Positions 44,110-64,000 of a stretch of DNA of 64,000 nt are shown here, in pieces (the first letter of the stretch is position 1; each line of letters starts with the position of its first letter). Position numbers and translations under genes: made by a program. The notes beneath the pieces are model-generated. The model had not been told where the DNA came from, did no database searches, and saw only the letters and a list, made by a program, of their open reading frames with translations. Source of the stretch: Chimonanthus salicifolius. Lineage: Eukaryota > Streptophyta > Magnoliopsida > Laurales > Calycanthaceae. The stretch is taken from assembly GCA_013350335.1 (NCBI GenBank), contig CM023533.1:26642869-26706868 (forward strand), written 5' to 3'.

Positions 44110-44388
44110 CTTGTTTATATTATATGCTACTATGGAAGGCTGATATTGGGCTCCATTTGCCAAATGTAGAAATCATACTCGAGGATACTAACCCTATGTA
44201 TCCGCCAGCGGCCGAGGACCACATAATTCCTCTGGCCCTAAAATCCTTCCTTCTTAAAACTCCCTCCTTTTCTTTCTGTCTCCGTTGCAAGAAAGGAATA
44301 CGAGTCCCAGTTCGAAGCCGCTTCTGCTCTCGAAAAGACTCCCATCTTTTTTTGTTCTCTGCTATAGAATTCGAAGAAGAAGAAGCGA
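44110..44388 (+). promoter_or_regulatory. PRMT1 core promoter and leader with an overlapping uORF
   Basis: TATATTATATG at about 44117-44127 is a TATA candidate. An ATG at 44196 opens a 66-codon frame that ends at TAG 44394-44396, overlapping the main start (44389) by 8 nt. If the transcript begins upstream of 44196 this uORF would be expected to reduce initiation at PRMT1. Confidence 0.5.
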
Positions 44389-56077
<11,689 letters not shown>

Positions 56078-57800
56078 CATTTGTGATCCTTGGAAAAATC
56101 TGTGATTCTTGACATTCTAGGTGTGCGGTGATTGTGCATCCTTTTGAAAGCACTTATTTTGACTCCTCTTTTTTTTTTTTTTTTAAATTCTCGTTTGTGC
56201 ATCGATTAGTGATGCTGAATTGTATCATTAGAAGGCATGCTCTTCTGGATTGTAATGTTGTAATTTTGATTATCTAAGTTGCCAATCATTCTGCCACATC
56301 CTATATATGCTCATTTTCATTCTTCTCAATGCTGTATCATTTTGAAGGAACAAAGCCTGCCTTGTCAAATCTCTTCTAATACTGCTGGCCCATTCTGTTG
56401 GAATATTTGGAAAATGAGACGTTCTTTAATAGAATATTTGCATCACCATTTGAGGCAGAATGATATTTGGTTTATCGGCTAAGAGTAACTGGATTGAAGT
56501 CTCTTGCATAGCAAGTTTCGATTATGCACACACACTGCTTGTTCTGAACATGCGTTTTGGCTTGAATTTGGATGTGCCAAAAACTGCAATTGATTTGAAC
56601 CGTTGTTTAGATCTGTTCCCCATGCTTTTTAAATGGAATTGGAGATTGAAATTGCTTTATTTGGCTGAATGTTTTTCTGACCACTGTAGAAATCAATTGA
56701 AATTGCTGGTTTTGGACACACTTCGACTGTTTTGGTACCTGGTTCAGGAGGACTTGACGTGCTGGTATTTTAGCCATTGCATTTATTAAAGATTCTCATC
56801 ATCTGTCCCTCTGCAAAGCGCCTGGCCGGAGCCTTGTCCAAGCCTAGTCCCTCTCTTATCTTTAGGCCCAAATCTAGTCCATGGACCAGAAATGATCCTC
56901 AGCTTGAGCTAGAAAGCAAAATTATAGGACTTTTTTCTTCTTTTTTTTTTTTTAAAAAAAAAATCTGAATTTTGTTTCAGGCTGAGACAGGCCATGAAAC
57001 TGACTACCTATATCTGGCTAAAATTAGGCTCCGCAGATCTCTCATGATCTTGGTTGTTATCTTTCCAGTTTTGAAGGAAAAAATGAACAGTTGACAATTT
57101 TACCATCCTTCTTTTCAAGAACAGTATCCGGTCGTGGGTGGAACTTGAATCTGATTGTTTCACTAAGCTGTTTGGTAGCAATTTTTAAAGAATAAATGTA
57201 AAAGTTTGTCTTGTCATTATCTTATAATCTATGCACCTCTTGCTTGGTATCTCCAATCGTAGCAAGGGTGACTTGATGTCCGAATGAAAGAAATATTTGA
57301 TTAGTTTGATGTTGAGACCCTAGCTGTCGTGAATATTAGTATAGTTGAATGGTTGGTTGATTCTAGAATTCCACTTCTACCTACCCTACACTGTTCAAAA
57401 CCCTCAAAGCTGTACTTTAATCAAAGGAAAATGCAAAGAATTTGAGATATACAATTATTTGAGATATCGTGTTTTTTATAATAAAAAATATTAATAATTT
57501 AATATATCTTTTCATTATGTAGACAAGGACAAGTTGAATGATTATTATAATAAAAATTATCAGTGTTTTAACAGTAAAATCAAGGGGCAATAAGGCCGTC
57601 TTCTTATAGGTCCTTTTGCAGGTAAATTTTGTCAAAATATGGCCTATCCATTGTCGTTGACATATTACTCTATGGTATAAATATTCTTCAGTATTACAAT
57701 CCAGTACGACATTTTTTACCACGAAATGTCTGCATTCTCAACCTTTTACTAAAAATCATTAACATGAGACAATGGTTGTTGCATGCATGGAATGAGATAA
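56078..57800. other. 3' flank of PRMT1; no further gene seen
   Basis: Contains the 3' UTR of PRMT1 (no AATAAA spotted; poly(T) tract near 56168) and intergenic DNA. The minus-strand open frame at 57417-57722 is AT-rich and not credible. Confidence 0.45.
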
Positions 57801-57805
57801 AAATC

Positions 57806-58056
57806 ACGTCTAATCAAGTGCCACGTGGCTAGTTTTCGTGTGGTTGGGGCTACGCTATTGCCAGGTGGCACTAAGCTACGTCATTGTCCACGTGTGTGGT
57901 AATGATGTCAAAACGTGTCAGCAGAATGGTTTACGTGCCAGCTCCGTGTTGCTGTCTATGCGATAGCGAATAGCCAACTCACTCAACACGTGTCAATTAG
58001 CGAATGGTTTGCCGACAACAGTACCTCCTCCGCAGTCGTGCTTATTAAGTACGTAC
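57806..58056. promoter_or_regulatory. ACGT-core / G-box cluster
   Basis: Perfect CACGTG at 57822-57827, 57889-57894 and 57987-57992, with further ACGT cores in TCACGTC (57805), CTACGTCA (57877), AACGTGTC (57911), TACGTGCC (57931) and GTACGTAC (58049). Such clusters bind bZIP/bHLH factors (ABRE and G-box). The stretch is less AT-rich than its surroundings. I find no credible coding start next to it. Confidence 0.5.
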
Positions 58057-61050
58057 TTTAGAAAGCCGTTCGTTCTCACGGGCTTCGTGAGACGGTGGAT
58101 GTCGTGATCACAAACATTAAATAAATTTACAGGAGTTAATTGTATTATAAAAATAATACATATATTTTTTAATTTATATGTGAAAAATTATCAAAAATTC
58201 AGCGTAAAATTTTTACAGGTGATAGTCACTGTTTTTAAAGTACATCAAGTTACATCATGAAAGTTTGAACATGACACCTCCCATTTTTGAAATGGGATGT
58301 TAATTAATTTATTAAATTAAACTATGTTAATTATTATTATTTTAAATAAATTCAATCTTGAAGATACATCAATGAAGATTATAAAAAACAGAATCCAAGT
58401 TTGAAAATAGAATAAATATAAATTGTTCGGGTTTTACGTGGAGCTTTGTTTTTTTAGAATAAAAACACTTAAATTTGCTCATGGTAAATTTCATATGTAA
58501 ACTTTTAAATTTTTACTAAAATATTATCATAATAAATAATAAAAACTATAAAATAGAGGTAGTAACTTTTGAACCATGAGTTTTTCTGACAATCACTAAT
58601 ATTAAAGAAAATTTCAATTTTATCTTTACTTTCATCTTTTTTTCCTCTCTAAAAATAATAATAAAATTATTTTTTTCTTTAATATTAGTGTACCATGAGA
58701 AAAACTGAAAATCACTATCCTAAAATTGACTCTCATCATATTTTACACTATAAGTTCTTTTAATTTACCATAAATTATAAGATATTTCAATTCAAGTTTA
58801 TCATCAACTACAAGGAGATGTTAACATTTAAAAAAATTTAAAACTAAAAAGAAACTTTACAAGCAAAATTAATTGTATCTTACGACATTTAATCGGAAAG
58901 GTTGCTGAATTTTCACTAAGTAATTCTATGAAAAGTGGTTTTTCGTTGGAGTGCTAAACATTGCTGATCTAATCATTATTTTAATCTCTTTGAATTATTT
59001 TAATTATTTAGGAGATGGGTATTGTTAACACGTAATCAAACTGCCTAATTGACTGGATCTTACTGGATTATATAATGAGATTTGTAGCTATGATGATGGG
59101 CAATCATTCGATGTGCTAATAAAATAAAGAAAACACCCCATAAATGTTCCTTATTACACAGTTTTAAAGCTCAAAGAATCTTTGTTATGATGGGCGATAC
59201 GTAACATGAAAGGTACTCTACATGCACTGAGGAGCATTTGCTAATACCATTAATTAATTATAGTCTTAATCAATTTTTATGATAAAAGGGGCCAATGAAG
59301 ATACAGTATCTGTCATGTTAGCTCATGCATCAAATCATGGGGTCTGGTATGGGCTTTTCTCGATTGTTTTTTTTTAGTTTTTGGTCTACTAACAAAAAAA
59401 CAATAATATTTTTATTATTTTGAATGTTCAATGTATGGTTGTGGACGTCTGGTAGGTAGTGAAAGACATCAGAACTCATGTGTTTGAATTCTCAGCCAAA
59501 GCTTCGACTCTTTATCATGCAGTCTTTTTCACTTCTGTGAATGCTTTTACGTTGACACAATGTTGACGGACCAATATAATGGAGGCTCGAATTTAACACC
59601 TTCCTTCTTGAAGAAAGAGATTACCCTTCACTTTCGTCGAAGAATTGTCATGTATCTTATTTGATAATATCTAAACAAAGGGTCTTTGTTTAATAAATAC
59701 CAAAAAGAATAGGAGAGAACTCTCATGTATTTTCTTGCTTTCCCAGATGAAAGAAACCTAAATTTGATTTGAAACAACAAGAAAAATAAAGCGAAGGGTT
59801 TTGATTATCAGATGCAGTCTATGAATTGTATTATTGTGTGGTTTTTCTCTAGAATTTATACTTTATGAGATAAATTATGACAATGTTTCATGTGAGCAGA
59901 TATAAGGACTCCAATTAGATGAGTTTGAAGGGGTGGTTGTCCTTCAAATGTGACAGCCATTAGACCAAGCCAAGGCGGCTGCTTGGTGCAAGCGACGGGC
60001 CTCTACTCTATCTTCCTCCTATTTAACTCCTTCATACTAACTAACTAAAACCAGAGTCGCAATTAGACAAAGGCTTAATTAGAATCATTTGAGGCTAATT
60101 AGAGTCTAAGCAACAAAGGTACAATGACTGAAAATTCCATTTTGTTTCTATTACAAGTTTGAATTTTGGTTTTTTAAGGAATGAGCTATTGCAACTACTT
60201 ATAATACATCACACCATATGCTTGATGTAGACATGTGCCAAAGTTCTTTTATTTATTTTTTATTGAGTAATTACCAATAGTGTTTTATATGTTGAATCTT
60301 GTCACGACCCGATTTGATGGAACCAAAATCATTTAAGGTTAAAATTTGTCAAAATAATTTTAATTAGTTTTAAATCATTCATCCATCTACACTGATCGTC
60401 TATTGTTGGCACCAACCAACTAAATCTGTGGATATTTTTATTATTCTATTTAGCTCTTTTAAAAATATTTGTCACAATTTTAGTTGAAGTTGAACTATAG
60501 TTAAATAAGTTCGGTCCACCTAAAATAGTTGGTTCTGTCCTGTTAAAAATTTGCTATTGCACATTTTAAATATGGTTGAACGAACTAGCAAAAAGACAAT
60601 GGATGTATGAAACTCTTGATTTCTCATGGGCCACCCATTTGGGTCACAGTAGATAAAAAGAGGGTAGGTCTGGTTCACTTCGGGTGTTTTGCAGGCTCGT
60701 GTTAAATGGTGTATTTTATTGATAATTATAAAAATTATATGAATAAATAAATTATTATAGAATTATTTTACGGTAAAAAATGAGTTTCATTGAATCATGT
60801 TAGTTTTGATTTTAAAAATTGAAAATAATCATCAATCAACTATTTTAACTTATTATGATTAATCCAAGTATAAGGATGCATAAAATGAAAATTATAAAAA
60901 GTAAAAAATAATTTTAATAATTTGAATTCAATATTAAGTAGGTCTTATGTAGGATCCTTGTTCCAAAATGTTTGAGCATTTTTAGTTTCTCTCGCTCAAG
61001 TGGTTGTGAATAAAAATGAATTAAGGTTAATATGATCTAAAAAAAAACCC
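58057..61050. other. AT-rich intergenic DNA
   Basis: No gene seen. A SINE family A fragment is at 58175-58236, and a possible SINE-like segment is near 59440-59560. Confidence 0.45.
58175..58236 (-). mobile_element. SINE family A fragment
   Basis: Reverse complement shares GTGA..TCACCTGTAAAAATTTTAC with the 12055-12195 copy. Confidence 0.5.
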
Positions 61051-61055
61051 ACGTA

Positions 61056-61092
61056 ACTGTAGCTCAATTGGTTACACGTTGCGGATTCGGGT
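61056..61092 (+). other. tRNA-like / SINE head fragment
   Basis: Reads TAGCTCAATTGGTTACACG (box A-like) and GCGGATTCGGGTCCC (box B-like), but the two are too close for a folded tRNA. More likely the head of a SINE. Confidence 0.35.
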
Positions 61093-61099
61093 CCCATGA

Positions 61100-61346
61100 C
61101 CTCACCACTTCTGATGGCCAGGCCACCAGCGCCCCATCGTTGGATTCTTCGGTATCGGCCATGCCGTCGGATTTGAGCACGGCCGGCATCTGCACCGACT
61201 GCCTCTAGGAGCTCAGGCCTGGCAGCGGCGCCAAGCGAATGCCCTACTGCCATGTGTACCACGGCTTGTGCATATCCACGTGGCTCGCCTTCCACAGATC
61301 CTGTCCGCTCTGCCGCTCCCCCATCAATTTCTCCGCCGAGTGCTGA
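61100..61346 (+). pseudogene. RING-H2 finger protein pseudogene
   Basis: A GC-rich island. Read in one frame it gives STAGICTDCL, then a TAG at about 61206-61208, then ELRPGSGAKRMPYCHVYHGL and CISTWLAF..SCPLCRSP, ending FSAEC with TGA. This is the C-x2-C..C-x-[HV]-x2-H-x2-C..C-x2-C layout of RING-H2 E3 ubiquitin ligases. The TAG lies right after the first Cys pair; a single base change from GAG would explain it. No intron, no long N-terminus. A dead or retro-copied fragment. The open frame on the opposite strand is a shadow. Confidence 0.7.
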
Positions 61347-62391
61347 ATCCGCTTGAATTTCTCTTCCGGAAAATTGATTCGTCATTAACCTAGTATTTCT
61401 CTTCCTGAAGAAGGAATCTCTTGTTTGCCTTTTCTAATTTCCAAGGAAAATGAGATCAATTAGGGAGCATTTCTCAGAAAACATTCCGAAGAGCACTTTT
61501 GCATCGCTCCATGTTGCACAAAAGTAAGCTCAGAAGATTTTCGATATTTTTAATTATCACTTCATATGACATGTTGTACAAAAGTAAGTTTAGAAGGCTT
61601 TCGATATTTTTAATTATCACTTTATATTAAAATTTTAATATTTATTAACATAAATTCAATAGTTAAAGCATAGACCATCTTTCTTTCTTTTAATATGGAT
61701 ATTTTCCTCTTAGAAGTGAGACTAATCCTACAAAAATGTGTAAACCTAGCTCTCAATCCACAAACACTTAGTAAGACATCGCTTTATGAGATAAGTGTCT
61801 TAATTATCAAGTAATTTTTTTTTTTACGTCTCCACTTTCTACTCTTTTGACAATTCTATATATTTTCTTTTTGTAACATTGTAAATGAGATTTAGTAGAT
61901 TCTGCAATTAATCAAATCTTATTAGCTTGTATAGAGAGAGTTGTACAGAGAGAGACGGTCAAAAAATTTCTTTCATAAAAGAAGGCCTTGATTCTGATTC
62001 TCGATCAAACTTTATTAATCCACTCTTTATAAGATTACTCTTCATTGCTTGAACATTGTATCGAATGTATATATAGATTTGCACATGTCTCAAAAATTAG
62101 TCTAATAAAATTCCAGTCAAACACGCATACAATTCCGTTCTAAAAAAATAAGATCTTCTATATTTTCTCTAATAAATTTTTAAACAGGAAGTTACGGTAA
62201 ATTCTGCCAGAAAAGATGGGCATTTTTCCTCTCAAAATCTCTATTTGAAGCATAATTTTCAATATCAAAGAGGAAATCCGGGCATAAAGAAAAAAGTACT
62301 GAGATCATTTGCTAATTTATGTGTAAAACGCTTTTCCTGGCCAAATTTGGAGATAAGATCACATTTATTGTTGAAAATCACGGAAAACTCA
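61347..62391. other. AT-rich intergenic DNA
   Basis: No gene seen. Contains the 60-bp tandem duplication at 61511-61630. Confidence 0.45.
61511..61630 (+). repeat. 60-bp tandem duplication
   Basis: ATGTTG.ACAAAAGTAAG starts at 61511 and 61571. Both units run through TTCGATATTTTTAATTATCA. Confidence 0.9.
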
Positions 62392-62432
62392 AAGGTAAAA
62401 TCTCTATGAGTGATACCCACTGCCCTTGGAAA
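62392..62432 (-). mobile_element. SINE family A fragment
   Basis: Carries GTAAAATCTCTATGAGTGAT and ACCCACTGCC, matching the diagnostic region of the family A SINEs. Confidence 0.45.
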
Positions 62433-63850
62433 AACATATTTGCATATGTTTGTTTCTTTTTCAAGCTTTTTTTTTTTAATTTCTGTTATTTTCTTCTCTA
62501 ATGTAAGAAAAATAAAACATTTTTGTTACTATCTTTAAATCTCCTGACCCTTTTCGTAAGAAAGTGCTTATCGATTCACATTCAACTTTAAGACTCTTCA
62601 TAGACTAATTGATGTATATAAATTAAGAGGTTTTAAATATGCTCTTAATATTAGTTTCACCTTCAATATAAAGTAAGAATATCTATATTATAAAAAAAAA
62701 AAAATCACTCCTAATAAATTGCATGCTAAGGTACCTAAAATACTGCATTGCCCACACGAATATCATTCTTTTAAAATTATACTGGAAGTGATTTATTTAA
62801 GGTAATTTTTTATACAACTCTACTCATGCATAAAACTTTTCCAACATGCTCATTCTCATGATCTAGGAAGAACTTCATAAAAAAATGATTATACCATTCA
62901 ATGATCGGTAATCTAATTAATTCAAGTATTTGTATAAGGACACTAACGTAACCTGCTTGAAGAATTAGTTTTTTTTTTTTGTGATGTTGAATGAGTTCAT
63001 TTACTCTGTTAAATTAAAGTTGACATTGTGGAAATACTAATTATAAGAAGCCGGCTTCAATAGACATATTATTTAATCATTTTGAAACATGTAAAATCAA
63101 TGATTAAAGTATTAAACATTAAATCCTAATTCAACTATTTCATTTTATTTAATTTAAATCAAATAATTATATTTAAATGAAAATCATGAATTTCTACTTT
63201 ACAAATCATATGATTCTAAAATTTACACACATTGAGGTTGAATGGATGATAAGAATCTAATTAATTGCCAATATAACTTAAATTTTGGATTAGAATTTGA
63301 AGTTTTAGTCTATATTTTAAAATTTTCCAAAGTTTGTAATGGAAATGTAATCTGAATTTGACCCTTTCTCATTGTTAATTTGGTGGCTCAAATTTAAAGA
63401 GAGATGCGAATTTTTTTTGTTAAGACTTAAGAGTGCATAGTTGTAGACTTACCTGAGCTAGTTACTTTGGTGTAAAATCGAAGTTTGACAGTGGAAAACG
63501 CACAAAATGTACGATGAGAAAATTAATCCTGTAGAATACGAAGTTACGTTGACAACGCACTCGCGCTCGTAAATTAATCTCTTTTAGTAATTAGTTTAGT
63601 AGTTGGTGCAATCGCATAATGAGGAAAATTAGAGAGAATAGAGAAGTTGTTCCTCCAACGCTTACTAGTCAACTTTGTAGTATCCATGTGCGGAGCATGT
63701 GCATCATCAATTCATTACGCGTCGTGAACCCACATTAACTATGAAGTGCTGCTGTCTGGAAATAAAAGCATAAAACCCGAAAATCCCACACTTTCAACTT
63801 TGGATCCATCGTAACACCTTAACTTATCATTATTTACAAGTCAACGTGTC
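62433..63850. other. AT-rich intergenic DNA
   Basis: No gene seen. The open frame at 62319-62501 is low complexity. Confidence 0.45.
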
Positions 63851-64000
63851 ATTGATTTTTTTTTTTTTTTTAATTTAAGTGTGGGAAATTATGAGAAATT
63901 TAATGTAAAATCTTTACGGATGATACCCACTGCTCCTTTAAGACAGATAAAACCATTGGACCTTGAACCTATTATCTTCAAGCTTCTTAAGGTGGGAGAT
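63851..64000 (-). mobile_element. SINE family A copy, cut by the window end
   Basis: Read on the minus strand: box B-like ATAGGTTCAAGGTCC, then GCAGTGGGTATCATCCG, TAAAGATTTTACATTAAATT and a poly(A) of about 16. Its head runs past the window end. Confidence 0.6.

Noticed and set aside
57417..57722. 101-codon minus-strand membrane-like protein
   Set aside because: Hydrophobic run is built of AT-rich codons (Ile/Phe/Lys/Leu); no splice or start support and no family.
61056..61092. Functional tRNA gene
   Set aside because: Box A and box B are only about 20 bases apart and no cloverleaf can be drawn; better read as a SINE head.

Overview
The window is plant nuclear DNA, AT-rich and dense in decayed transposons. 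It carries four recognisable single-copy nuclear genes with spliceosomal introns (GT/AG, phases consistent at every junction), plus SINEs, LINEs, a TRIM, Stowaway-like MITEs and hAT-like elements. There is no grass-like GC bias in the genes. Very long TE-filled introns (11.6 kb and 7.3 kb) suggest an angiosperm with large introns (an early-diverging angiosperm or basal eudicot would fit), but the sequence does not fix the species.

Layout. 1-7.1 kb: intergenic, with two hAT-like non-autonomous elements, a decayed TRIM and a possible MITE. 7.27-9.76 kb (+): a type III ACC synthase of the ACS7 class, four exons, complete except for a one-base frameshift in exon 4. 9.9-15.9 kb: intergenic, with SINEs, a 2.06-kb inverted-terminal-repeat element holding a 158-bp tandem array, and a Stowaway-like MITE. 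16-28.97 kb (-): mitochondrial ATP synthase subunit g in two coding exons separated by 11.6 kb, plus a 5'-UTR intron. 31.3-39.3 kb (-): complex I PSST/NDUFS7 in two coding exons separated by 7.3 kb, preceded by a second, frameshifted copy of its first coding exon at 41.0-41.4 kb. 43.1-43.6 kb: a complete TRIM nested inside a SINE. 44.4-56.1 kb (+): type I protein arginine methyltransferase PRMT1, nine exons including an 11-nt microexon, with a LINE fragment in intron 5. 56.1-64 kb: gene-poor, with a dense ACGT/G-box cluster at 57.8-58.06 kb and a RING-H2 pseudogene at 61.1-61.35 kb.

How the genes relate. Two genes encode nuclear subunits of mitochondrial oxidative phosphorylation (complex I and ATP synthase), one makes the ethylene precursor ACC, and one methylates arginines on histones and RNA-binding proteins. 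They do not form a pathway. From memory, Arabidopsis keeps the pairs ACS7/ATP-synthase-g (At4g26200/At4g26210) and PRMT1/ATP-synthase-g (At2g19670/At2g19680; At4g29510 near At4g29480). This window therefore looks like the unduplicated ancestral neighbourhood of both pairs.

I found no convincing evidence of a new multi-gene system. The strongest leads are the duplicated NDUFS7 first exon with a preserved splice donor, the nested TRIM-in-SINE, the tandem array inside a TIR element with a single-unit relative elsewhere in the window, and the orphan ACGT cluster.
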